Source: Nocardia aobensis NBRC 100429 (GTDB taxonomy: Bacteria; Actinomycetota; Actinomycetes; Mycobacteriales; Mycobacteriaceae). Taken from it: a stretch of 55,639 nt of DNA. Positions 36,369 to 44,462 of the stretch are shown here, piece by piece. The DNA is taken from assembly GCF_000308375.1 (NCBI RefSeq), contig NZ_BAFQ01000090.1:1-55639 (forward strand), given 5' to 3'. Both the position numbers and the translations under genes were made by a program. Position 1 is the stretch's first letter. Every line of letters starts with the position of its first letter. The notes beneath the pieces are model-generated. The model did no database searches, had not been told where the DNA came from, and saw only the letters and a program-made list of their open reading frames with translations.

Positions 36369-37850
36369 TCAGCCGGCCTGTGCCGGTTCGGGTTGCGGCG
36401 CCGGCTGTGCGGCGCGGTGGCGCAGCAGCACCAGCCCCAGCAGCGCGGCCGCGAGACTGAAACCGGCGCTGATCCACGCCCCGTATGACATGGCCGTGGT
36501 GAACGCCGACTTCGCCGGTTCGCCGAAGCCGAGAGCGAACGCGTTGCCGATGTTCTCCCGCGCCGCCGCCGGGACGTCGGCCGGCATGTGCGAGGTGAAC
36601 ACGCCCGCAAGCACACTGCCCAGCACCGCGATGCTGACCGCCATACCCACCTGCTGGATGGTGTCGTTCATCGCCGAGCCCACACCGGCGTGCTCGAGCG
36701 GGATCGCGCTCATGATCGCGGCATAGGCCGCGGGACCGGCCAAACCGCCCCCGACACCCATCACCAGCATCGAGGTGAGCACCCACGCGTAGCTGTCGGC
36801 GTTGGCGAGGATGACGAACGCCCCGGCCATCACCGCCAAGCCCGCGACGATGAGGGTCTTGTTGCTCAGCTTCTTGCCGAGGGTGGCGCCCAGGCCGTTG
36901 CACACCGTCGCGGCCACGGCGTAGGGCAGCAGCGCCAGCCCGGCTTTCATCGGGCCGTATCCGAGGACGAACTGCAGGTACTGGGTGAGCATCAGCATCA
37001 CCGCGCCCATGCCGAACACCATCAGCAGCAGCGTCAGGCAGGTGCCGGTGAAGTCGCGATTGCGGAACACCGCCAGCGGCAGCATCGGATGCGGCGAGCG
37101 GTACTCCCAGTAGGTGAATCCGGCCGCGGCCACCACCGCGAGCGCGATGACGGGGATGTTCCATTCGCGTTCGATGATCACGTAGACGGTTGCGGTGAGC
37201 GCCGCGATCGACAGCAGCACGCCGACCAGGTCGACCGGGCGTTGCTGTCCGTAGGTTTCGGGCATCAGCACCACCGCGGCGATGATGGCGACGATCGCGA
37301 CGGGGATGTTGAGCAGGAACACCGACCCCCACCAGAAGTGCTGCAGCAGAAAGCCGCCCAGGGTGGGGCCGAGCACGATGCCGACCATCGACACCGTCGA
37401 CCAGCCGGCCATCGCCTTGCGGCGTTCGTCCTCCTCGAAGGTCGTCATCAGGATCGACAGGGTCGAGGGCATGAGCAGCGACCCGCCCACACCCATCGCG
37501 GCGCGGGCGGCGATCACCTGCCACGGTTCGCTGGCCAGGACCGCCAGCAGCGACGCCGCGCCGAACACCGCGAGTCCGGTGATGAGCATGCGGCGGCGGC
37601 CGAACCGGTCGGACAGGCTGCCGGCGGTCAGCAGGAGTCCGGCGAAGACCAGGACGTAGGCGTCGAGGATCCACTGGATGTCGGACGGGCTCGCGCCCAG
37701 TTCCCGGATCAGTGACGGGATGGCCAGGTTGAGGACGGTGCCGTCGATCATCAGCACCAGCAGGGACAGGCAGAGCACACCCAGGATCCACCAGCGGCGG
37801 GGATCGCGCGAGGGCGTCTCGGCAGATTCTCGTACAGTGTTCGATTCCAC
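36369..37850 (-). CDS. MFS multidrug exporter, DHA2 (EmrB/QacA) family
   Basis: Drug exporter of 493 residues with about 14 TM segments. DGTVLNLAIPSLI is the first-TM motif, GSLSDRFGRRRML motif A, and GIVLGPTLGGFLL motif C. Only GTG 37850 gives a full first TM. It sits without a ribosome site inside an operator region, so the message may be leaderless. It is divergent from a TetR gene whose three operator copies cover both starts, so the exporter is probably induced when the TetR binds a drug. Confidence 0.92.
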   Translation of the reverse strand: MESNTVRESAETPSRDPRRWWILGVLCLSLLVLMIDGTVLNLAIPSLIRELGASPSDIQWILDAYVLVFAGLLLTAGSLSDRFGRRRMLITGLAVFGAASLLAVLASEPWQVIAARAAMGVGGSLLMPSTLSILMTTFEEDERRKAMAGWSTVSMVGIVLGPTLGGFLLQHFWWGSVFLLNIPVAIVAIIAAVVLMPETYGQQRPVDLVGVLLSIAALTATVYVIIEREWNIPVIALAVVAAAGFTYWEYRSPHPMLPLAVFRNRDFTGTCLTLLLMVFGMGAVMLMLTQYLQFVLGYGPMKAGLALLPYAVAATVCNGLGATLGKKLSNKTLIVAGLAVMAGAFVILANADSYAWVLTSMLVMGVGGGLAGPAAYAAIMSAIPLEHAGVGSAMNDTIQQVGMAVSIAVLGSVLAGVFTSHMPADVPAAARENIGNAFALGFGEPAKSAFTTAMSYGAWISAGFSLAAALLGLVLLRHRAAQPAPQPEPAQAG

Positions 37851-37885
37851 TCGAGCAGCGTACGATAAACTCGAACAGTGTGCGA
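37830..37885. promoter_or_regulatory. Three tandem palindromic TetR operators
   Basis: A 15-base pattern TCGnACAnTGTnCGA occurs at 37830-37844 (TCGTACAGTGTTCGA) and 37871-37885 (TCGAACAGTGTGCGA). A degenerate copy lies between, at 37851-37865 (TCGAGCAGCGTACGA). The copies start 21 and 20 bases apart, about two helical turns, so they face the same side of DNA. They cover the exporter start at 37850 and the region before the TetR start. Confidence 0.8.
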
Positions 37886-37903
37886 GGCAATTACAGTGGT
37901 GCC

Positions 37904-38689
37904 GTGACCAAACCGTTCAGCTCGGTGTGGACGCGGCAGGCCCGCCCGCCCAAGAGGTCGGGGCTGACCCGCGATCAGATCGTCGCGGCCACTGTGGAAT
38001 TGCTCGACGCCGACGGCCTCGACGCACTGAGCATGCGCAAACTCGGCGCGCGCCTCAACGCCGGCGCGACCAGCCTCTACTGGTACGTGGCCAACAAGGA
38101 CGAGCTCCTGGAATTGGCGCTCGACGAGGTGTGGGGACTGGTCGAGACACCCGATCCCGACCACGCGAACTGGCGGGAGGTGTTCACCACCTTCGCCTAC
38201 AGTCTGCGCGGCACCATCCGGTCGCATCCGTGGGCGGCGAGCCTGCTGGGACAGCTGCCCAGCGTCGGCCCCAACGCCTTCGCGCTCACCGACCGGTTGC
38301 GCCGCACCTGCCTGCGGGCCGGATTCGCCGGCACCGACGTCTACCTGGCCACCGCCCTGGTGATGAGTTTCATTCTGGGACAGGTGATTCCGGAACTGAC
38401 CTACCGCAAGGCCGTCGGCGGCGAGGTCGACCACCAATCGGTGCTCGCCTCGATGGACCAGCTGGCCGCGGACTATCCGCAACTGCGCGCCGACTACCGC
38501 GACGCGCTACCGCAGGATCCGGAAGTGGCGCGGGCGCTGGCGTTCGACTTCGGGCTGGTCTGCGTCCTGGACGGGATGGCCGCGCGCCTGGGTGAGCCGC
38601 CCACGGCCGATCTGGGCCGTCCTGGCACGGCACCGCAGGAGGAGCCCGACGCGTCGCCGCACCCCGGAACTCAGCGGCGCACCCGGTAA
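37904..38689 (+). CDS. TetR-family regulator of the divergent exporter
   Basis: Regulator of 261 residues with TetR-class helices LTRDQIVAATVELLDADGLDALSMRKLGARLNAGATSLYWYVANKDEL. The C-terminal domain resembles the TetR(A)-type ligand domain. GTG 37904 was chosen because the upstream in-frame GTG at 37880 lies within an operator. No ribosome site is visible, so a leaderless message is possible. Its 3' end overlaps the convergent RibD-type gene by 19 bases. It probably represses the exporter and itself. Confidence 0.88.
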   Translation: MTKPFSSVWTRQARPPKRSGLTRDQIVAATVELLDADGLDALSMRKLGARLNAGATSLYWYVANKDELLELALDEVWGLVETPDPDHANWREVFTTFAYSLRGTIRSHPWAASLLGQLPSVGPNAFALTDRLRRTCLRAGFAGTDVYLATALVMSFILGQVIPELTYRKAVGGEVDHQSVLASMDQLAADYPQLRADYRDALPQDPEVARALAFDFGLVCVLDGMAARLGEPPTADLGRPGTAPQEEPDASPHPGTQRRTR

Positions 38690-39270
38690 CGCAGGTGAGT
38701 GACCCGGCTGCCCGCCACGACAACCGGATCCTCCAGCAGGTGCGGTGCGGCGCCGAGATGATCGAACATCGGTGTGCCGCCGCCGAGCAGCACCGGCACC
38801 AGATCGATCCAGATCTCGTCGAGCAGCCCGGCCTCGAGCGCCTGGCGGGCCATCGTGCCACCGTTGACGCCCACCGCCTGGCTGCCGGCGATCACGGCCG
38901 CGCGCTCGATCGCGGCCTCGATTCCGTCGCTGACGAAGGTGAACGGCGCCCCGGGATGCGAGTCGATCCACTGCTGCGGAATGCGGTGGGTGACAACGAC
39001 TATCGGCCGGTCGAACGGGTGGGTCCCACCCCAGCCGTCGGTGAGGTCGAACAGCCGGCGCCCGACCACGAACACACCGACCGCGTCGAGATAGGCCGCG
39101 ACATGGTCGTGGTCGACCTCGGTCATCGAGAACCGCAACTCCGGATGGGTGCTCGGGTAGACGCGGTCACCGGCCTCGTACCACGCGAACAGATGCTCGA
39201 ATCCGGATTCCTCCGGCCCGGCGATATATCCGTCGAGCGACATACTCGCCCCGCACACCACTGTCGCCAT
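38671..39270 (-). CDS. RibD C-terminal/dihydrofolate reductase-like protein
   Basis: Protein of 199 residues with the DHFR-like fold of the RibD reductase domain: VVCGASMSLDGYIAGP at the N-terminus, VGRRLFDLTDGWGG, VVVTHRIPQQW, and IDLVPVLLGGGTPMFDH near the C-terminus. Stand-alone members of this family are NADPH-dependent reductases of unclear substrate. GAAGGAG lies 7 bases before ATG 39270. The 3' end overlaps the convergent TetR gene. Confidence 0.88.
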   Translation of the reverse strand: MATVVCGASMSLDGYIAGPEESGFEHLFAWYEAGDRVYPSTHPELRFSMTEVDHDHVAAYLDAVGVFVVGRRLFDLTDGWGGTHPFDRPIVVVTHRIPQQWIDSHPGAPFTFVSDGIEAAIERAAVIAGSQAVGVNGGTMARQALEAGLLDEIWIDLVPVLLGGGTPMFDHLGAAPHLLEDPVVVAGSRVTHLRYRVRR

Positions 39271-39356
39271 CTCGTCGCTCCTTCGACTCTCCTGCACGGG
39301 CTCTCACGGAGACAGACGAGCGCCGCGGCCGGAATTCATCGGCGCGGGGCGGGAAG

Positions 39357-39983
39357 TCAGTCGCGATACATCGACCGATACGCCCCGATCACCGCGACCA
39401 GATGGTCCACCACCTGATCGCGGTCGGCGCGCAGCGAACCGTTGAGCCAGGCCGCGAACAGTCCGGCATTGCCCGAGGCCATGGTGACCGCGGCCATCCG
39501 CCGCCGCATCGGATCATCGATATCGGTGAACAGATGATCCTGGATGAGCCGGGTGAACGTCGGCATCACCGCGATCGTGGTCTGGCCCAAACCGGTGCTC
39601 GAATACGGTTCGACCAGGAACAGCCGCGATTTGCGCGGATCGGCGAGCACCTTGTCGACCAGCACCGTGGCCAGTTCGCGGTCGCGGTCGGGATCGGCGG
39701 CCGCGGCGAAGGAGGTCATCGGTTCCCGGAAGTCGTCGGCGACCTGCCGGTAGAGCACGTCCAGCAGATCGTCGCGGCCGGTGAAACTTTCGTAGAAGTA
39801 GCGGTCGGTGAGCCCCGCGCGCCGGCACACCGCGCGCATGGTGACCGCGCCCGCCCCGGCCTCGCCGATCAGGTCCAACGCGGCCTCCAGCAACGCGGTC
39901 CGGCGCGCCTCGCGGCGCTCGGTGAGCGTGGTACCACCCCAGATGCGGGTGTCGTTGTCGGTGGAGTCCTGACCTGTGCGCAC
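39357..39983 (-). CDS. TetR-family transcriptional regulator
   Basis: Regulator of 208 residues. RRTALLEAALDLIGEAGAGAVTMRAVCRRAGLTDRYFYESFTGRDDLLD is a clear TetR DNA-binding domain. GTG 39983 was chosen because the frame upstream runs into the antiporter gene; it is 23 bases after that gene's stop on the same strand, so the two are probably co-transcribed. The ligand is unknown. Confidence 0.87.
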   Translation of the reverse strand: MRTGQDSTDNDTRIWGGTTLTERREARRTALLEAALDLIGEAGAGAVTMRAVCRRAGLTDRYFYESFTGRDDLLDVLYRQVADDFREPMTSFAAAADPDRDRELATVLVDKVLADPRKSRLFLVEPYSSTGLGQTTIAVMPTFTRLIQDHLFTDIDDPMRRRMAAVTMASGNAGLFAAWLNGSLRADRDQVVDHLVAVIGAYRSMYRD

Positions 39984-40006
39984 GGTCCCGAGCCTAACGG
40001 GTGGGT

Positions 40007-41875
40007 TCAGCCCAGGATTTCGTCGACATAACACCAGCGCCATTTCTCGCCGGGCTCCACGCTGCGCATCACCGGATGCGTCGAGGCGTGGAAGTGCTTG
40101 GTGGCGTGGTTGCCGACCGAGGAATCGCAGCAGGCGATATGCCCGCAGGTCAGGCACATGCGCAGATGTACCCACGTCAGCCCCTCGGCGACGCATTCGG
40201 AACAGCAGTCGGGGTGGTCGGGGGTGTGGGTGTGCGGGGCGGCGACGAGGTGCTCGCAGCCGCCGGAGACCGGGGCGGACAGGGGAGCCGCGGCCTCGTC
40301 GTCGTCGGCCTCGCTGATCCGGTCGATCGTGGACTCCTCCAGATCGATCGCGGTCATCACCTGTTCGAGGACCTCGTGGTCGATCCCGCCGCCGTCGCGG
40401 GCGCGCAGCACCGCCTCGCGTTCGGCGTGCAGCATCACCAGCCGCAGCCGCCGGTATTCGCCGCTGGGAGTGACGCGCACCGATTCCGCGCGCCCGAGCT
40501 GTTCCCACGCCGCGTGGCTGCGCCGCGCCACCCGGTCACGCAGGCTCGTCACCACCTCGGGCGGGGTTTCGGGGGCGACCGCCTCGTCGAGTGCCTCGAG
40601 TCCGGCGGTGGTGGCCTGCTGCAACAGCGCGGCCTCCTGCAGCGCGTCCTCGGCGCGGCTGGGACCGCGCAGTTGCAGCACCCGCACCAGCGCCGGCAGC
40701 GAAATACCTTGCAGCAGAAGCGTTCCGCCGACCACGACCAGAGCGAGCAGTTTCAGCGTCGCCAGCTGCGGGGTGTCGTCGGGCAGCAGGGTGGCCGCGG
40801 CGAGGGTGACCACACCGCGCATCCCGGCCCACGACACCACCGCCGGACCGGTCCAGGTGGGTTTGGGCTTGCCGCGAGGACGGCTTTCGACGAACCAGGA
40901 GAAGTAGGTGGCGGGAAAAACCCAGATCGGTCGTACCACGATGACGGTGACCAGCACGGCGACCGCGGTGAACACGATGGTGGCGTGGTCGAGTCCGCTG
41001 TTCCAGGCGTCGTCGACGATATGGCGGACCTGCAGGCCGATCAGCAGGAAGACCGCGCTCTCCAGCAGGAATTGGATGGTCCGCCAATTCGTGCGTTCGG
41101 CCACGCGGGAGGCCGCCGACTGCCACACCGGGGCGCCCTGGCCGAGGATCAGCCCGCACACCACGACCGCGATCACGCCGGAGGCGTGGGCGGCCTCGGC
41201 GGGCAGATACGCCGCGAACGGCGCCAGCAACGAGATGCCGGTGTCGAGCACCGGATCGGTGATGCGGCGGCGCACCAGCACCAGCACCGCGGCCGCGGCG
41301 ATGCCGATTACCGCGCCACCGGCGGCTGCGTAGACGAAGTCGCCGCCGGCCTGCCACACGCTGAAACTGCCCGCCATCGCGGCGATCGCGGTGCGCAACG
41401 CGACCAGCGCGGTGGCGTCGTTGAACAACGATTCGCCCTCGAGCAGAGTGACGATGCGCCGCGGCATCCCGACCCGGCGGGCCACCGCGATGGCGGCCAC
41501 CGCATCCGGCGGCGCGACGATCGCGCCGAGTGCGACCGCGGCCGCGAACGGCACCGGCAGCAGTTGCCACACCACCGCCGCGACCGCGAAGGTGGTGGCC
41601 AGCACGAGGCCGACCGACAGCAGCGTGATCGACACCTTCTTCGGTTTGAAATCCAGTAGCGAGGTGCTGATCGAGGCCGTGTACAGCAGCGGTGGCAGCA
41701 GACCCAGCAGCACCCACTCCGGATCGATGTCGATCTGCGGGACGAACGGCAGGTAGGAGGCGACGACCCCGGCGACGGTGAGCAGCAGTGGTTCGGCCAT
41801 GCCGATGCGGCGGGCCAGCGCCGCCAGCGCGACCGCCACGGCGAGCACGGCCACAACCCCGAACGCGATATGCAC
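40007..41875 (-). CDS. Na+/H+ antiporter (CPA1) with C-terminal UBP-type zinc finger
   Basis: Membrane transporter of 622 residues. About 12 hydrophobic segments span residues 1-405. GAIVAPPDAVAAIAVARRVG and LEGESLFNDATALVALR hold the ND/PDA-type ion-binding residues of NhaP/NHX exchangers. A cytoplasmic helical region with an Asp/Glu-rich part follows. The last 75 residues form a UBP-type zinc finger: CEHL, CSEC, CLTCGHIACCD and HATKHFHASTHPVM supply the zinc ligands. GTG 41875 gives the expected first TM; the longer frame upstream is not membrane-like. It likely works in pH or salt homeostasis. The zinc finger's partner is unknown, since ubiquitin is absent. Confidence 0.88.
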   Translation of the reverse strand: MHIAFGVVAVLAVAVALAALARRIGMAEPLLLTVAGVVASYLPFVPQIDIDPEWVLLGLLPPLLYTASISTSLLDFKPKKVSITLLSVGLVLATTFAVAAVVWQLLPVPFAAAVALGAIVAPPDAVAAIAVARRVGMPRRIVTLLEGESLFNDATALVALRTAIAAMAGSFSVWQAGGDFVYAAAGGAVIGIAAAAVLVLVRRRITDPVLDTGISLLAPFAAYLPAEAAHASGVIAVVVCGLILGQGAPVWQSAASRVAERTNWRTIQFLLESAVFLLIGLQVRHIVDDAWNSGLDHATIVFTAVAVLVTVIVVRPIWVFPATYFSWFVESRPRGKPKPTWTGPAVVSWAGMRGVVTLAAATLLPDDTPQLATLKLLALVVVGGTLLLQGISLPALVRVLQLRGPSRAEDALQEAALLQQATTAGLEALDEAVAPETPPEVVTSLRDRVARRSHAAWEQLGRAESVRVTPSGEYRRLRLVMLHAEREAVLRARDGGGIDHEVLEQVMTAIDLEESTIDRISEADDDEAAAPLSAPVSGGCEHLVAAPHTHTPDHPDCCSECVAEGLTWVHLRMCLTCGHIACCDSSVGNHATKHFHASTHPVMRSVEPGEKWRWCYVDEILG

Positions 41876-41987
41876 CCGTTCATCGTGCCAGTCGATCCTG
41901 GTAGTTCGCGCAACCGGGCACCGCGGCCGGTCCGGGCGCGGCACGGCCGGGCGGCGCGCGGCGGCGGTGATCCGCATACTGGACACG

Positions 41988-43421
41988 ATGAATGCGCTGC
42001 GGATCGGGATGTCGTCGGGACCGATCGTGCGCGGGCGGCCGTGGCGTACGGAATTGATGTTGTGTATCGCGGCGGTGGTCGTGGTGGGTATCGCGGCGTG
42101 GATCATGTCCGCGGCCGCCGGTGGTGACGACGGCCGATCGCTGCAGTGGTCGTTGCTGGTGTTCGCGGCGCTGACGCTGCTGGCGCACGTGGCGGTGCGG
42201 CAGTTCGCCGCGCACGCCGATCCGGTGATCCTGCCGTGCGTGGTGCTGCTCAACGGGCTGGGGCTGGTGCTGATCGACCGGCTCGACCGGGCCGAGGCCG
42301 CGAGCGCCGCAGCCCAGGGCGTCGCCGCGCCGTCGTCGGACGCCGCGCACCAATTGATCTGGACCGCAGCGGGTATCGCGTTGTTCGCGCTGGTGCTGGT
42401 GGTGGTGCGCAACCATACGCAGCCCGCCCGCTACGCCTACACGTGCGGGCTGGCCGGTGTGGTGGCGTTGCTGATCCCGGCGGTGCTACCCGCCCGCTTC
42501 AGCGAGGTCAACGGCGGAAAGAGCTGGATCCTGTTCTCCGGGTTCTCGATTCAGCCCGGCGAATTCGCCAAGGTGCTGCTGCTGATCTTCGTGGCGGCGT
42601 TCCTGGTCGCCAACCGGGACCTGTTCGGCGCGGCCGGGCAGCGGGTGCTCGGTTTCACAGTGCCGCGGCTGCGCGATCTGGGGCCGCTGCTGGTGGTGAC
42701 GTTCGTGTCGGTGCTGGTGCTGGTGTACGAGAAGAATCTGGGTTTCTCGCTGCTGGTGTTCGGCACGGTGCTGGCGATGGTGTACATCGCGACCGGGCGG
42801 GCGTCGTGGCTGCTGATCGGGGTGGCGATGTTCGCGGTCGGCGCCGTGGTCGCCTACCACCTGTTCGCGCACGTGCGGGTGCGGGTGCGGGTCTGGGAGG
42901 ATCCGATGGCCACCTACTACACCAACGGCTATCAGATCGCGCAGGGATTGTTCGGGCTGGGAACCGGCGGATTGTGGGGGACCGGACTCGGGGCGGGCCG
43001 GCCGCAGGAGGTGCCGTTCGCCAAAACCGACTTCATCATCTCCACCATCGGTGAGGAATTGGGGTTGTTCGGGCTGACGGCGGTGATCCTGCTGTTCGGG
43101 GTGATCACCGTGCGCGGTTTCGCCGCGGCCCTGGCCACGCGTGACGCGTTCGGGAAACTGCTCGGCGGCGGGCTCGCGTTCTCGGTGGGCTGGCAGCTGT
43201 TCGTGGTGATCGGCGGTGTGACCAAGCTGATTCCGCTGACCGGCCTGACCACGCCGTTCATGTCCTACGGCGGATCGTCGCTGCTGGCCAACTATGTGAT
43301 CGTGGCACTGCTGATCCGCATCTCCCACGACGCCCGCACCGAGGCCGCGCCGGCCGCGCCCCCGCCGGCGCCGATCGCCGAGGCCATGACCGAACACATC
43401 CGCCGGCCGCGCCCGCGATGA
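41988..43421 (+). CDS. SEDS-family peptidoglycan glycosyltransferase, RodA/FtsW-like
   Basis: Polytopic membrane enzyme of 477 residues that polymerises lipid II. GYQIAQGLFGLGTGGLWGTG and AKTDFIISTIGEELGLFG are SEDS signatures, the latter with the putative catalytic Asp; PLTGLTTPFMSYGGSSLLANY is the C-terminal signature. It resembles mycobacterial RodA in the HVRVRVRVWEDP region. The usual Lys-Asp-Leu-Gly motif reads EKNLG. No penicillin-binding protein or kinase gene is adjacent, so this is probably a second paralogue outside the pstP-rodA-pbpA-pknAB operon. ATG 41988 was chosen; 42009 is an alternative. Confidence 0.88.
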   Translation: MNALRIGMSSGPIVRGRPWRTELMLCIAAVVVVGIAAWIMSAAAGGDDGRSLQWSLLVFAALTLLAHVAVRQFAAHADPVILPCVVLLNGLGLVLIDRLDRAEAASAAAQGVAAPSSDAAHQLIWTAAGIALFALVLVVVRNHTQPARYAYTCGLAGVVALLIPAVLPARFSEVNGGKSWILFSGFSIQPGEFAKVLLLIFVAAFLVANRDLFGAAGQRVLGFTVPRLRDLGPLLVVTFVSVLVLVYEKNLGFSLLVFGTVLAMVYIATGRASWLLIGVAMFAVGAVVAYHLFAHVRVRVRVWEDPMATYYTNGYQIAQGLFGLGTGGLWGTGLGAGRPQEVPFAKTDFIISTIGEELGLFGLTAVILLFGVITVRGFAAALATRDAFGKLLGGGLAFSVGWQLFVVIGGVTKLIPLTGLTTPFMSYGGSSLLANYVIVALLIRISHDARTEAAPAAPPPAPIAEAMTEHIRRPRPR

Positions 43422-43455
43422 AAGCCGATGCGCGGCAACCACTTACGACATCCGA

Positions 43456-44364
43456 TTACCGTGTGCTCACCAGGTTGTCCGGTATCCGTCCGGTGAGGAA
43501 CCGCTCGATCTGGGCGGCGGCCACCGCGTAGGCGCGGCTCGTGCTGTGACTGCCGGCGCCCGCGACATGCGGGGTGAGAAACAGTCCCGGCGCACCCCAC
43601 AGCGGATGATCCGGTGGCAGCGGTTCGGGATCGGTGACATCGAGCGCGGCGCGCAGCCGATGCGAATACAGTTCGGCGACAAGGGCTGCGGTGTCGACCA
43701 CCGGCCCGTGCGAGACGTTCACCAGAATCGCGCCGTCGGGCATGCGGGCCAGCATCCTCGCATCGGCCAGCCCACGGGTGCGGGGGGTCGCCGGTACCGC
43801 CAGCACCACGATGTCGTGGTCGGGCAGCAGTGCGGGCAGCTCACCGACCGGGTGCACTCCCGCCCGCGCAGTCCTCGCCACGATCGTCACCGGCGTCCGG
43901 AACGGCGCCAGCGCGCGGATCAGGGCGCGGGCGAGATCGCCGGCGCCGACGATGAGCACCTTCTTCCCGTACAGGGTGCCGGTGGGGCGGGTGGCCCAGC
44001 GGCGTTCCTGCCGGGCACGGGCGAAAACCGCGAAATCGCGGCACAATGCAATCAGCGCGCCCAGAATCCATTCGGCCACCCCGTCGCCGTGCGCGCCCCG
44101 CGCGTTCGACAGCAGCACCCCCTCGGGCAGTGCGCCCACCCAGCCGTCGGCGCCCGAGGTGAGCAGTTGCACCAGACCCAGTTCCGGAAGCCGGTGGGCG
44201 AGCGCGACCGTGTCGGCGCGGGCCGGGAAATCGGGAATCAGCACCCGCGCCGCCTCGGCGCCCGGCGGCAGCACACCGTGGCGATAGCGCAAGGCGGTCA
44301 CACCGTCGAGATGCGCCAGGGCCGCCACCCCGATCTCGTGTGGTACCAGCACCGTCACCGCCAT
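43456..44364 (-). CDS. D-2-hydroxyacid dehydrogenase family protein, altered catalytic Arg
   Basis: NAD(P)-dependent dehydrogenase fold of 302 residues. The dinucleotide motif reads VLIVGAGDLARALI, with Ala for the last Gly. The segment normally carrying the catalytic Arg reads NVSHGPVVDT, so Arg is His. The Glu (DVTDPEPLP) and His (LTPHVAGAGS) of the relay are in place. Substrate preference or activity may thus differ from classical members. It is last in the sulfur-enzyme block, 98 bases after the synthase-rhodanese gene, beyond a strong hairpin. It may have its own promoter. Confidence 0.85.
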   Translation of the reverse strand: MAVTVLVPHEIGVAALAHLDGVTALRYRHGVLPPGAEAARVLIPDFPARADTVALAHRLPELGLVQLLTSGADGWVGALPEGVLLSNARGAHGDGVAEWILGALIALCRDFAVFARARQERRWATRPTGTLYGKKVLIVGAGDLARALIRALAPFRTPVTIVARTARAGVHPVGELPALLPDHDIVVLAVPATPRTRGLADARMLARMPDGAILVNVSHGPVVDTAALVAELYSHRLRAALDVTDPEPLPPDHPLWGAPGLFLTPHVAGAGSHSTSRAYAVAAAQIERFLTGRIPDNLVSTR

Positions 44365-44386
44365 ACCGAACCACGGTAGCCGTGCT

Positions 44387-44419
44387 CACCGCCCCCTTCA
44401 CGCGCGTGCGGGGGCGGTG
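44387..44419 (-). terminator. Strong hairpin between the synthase-rhodanese and dehydrogenase genes
   Basis: Perfect 10-base stem CACCGCCCCC (44387-44396) with GGGGGCGGTG (44410-44419) and a 13-base loop that is itself partly palindromic. It would end or attenuate transcription after the four-gene operon. Confidence 0.6.
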
Positions 44420-44462
44420 GCGGTGGGAAGGCGGTGTGCGGGCAGCGTCCGGACGCCGATGC

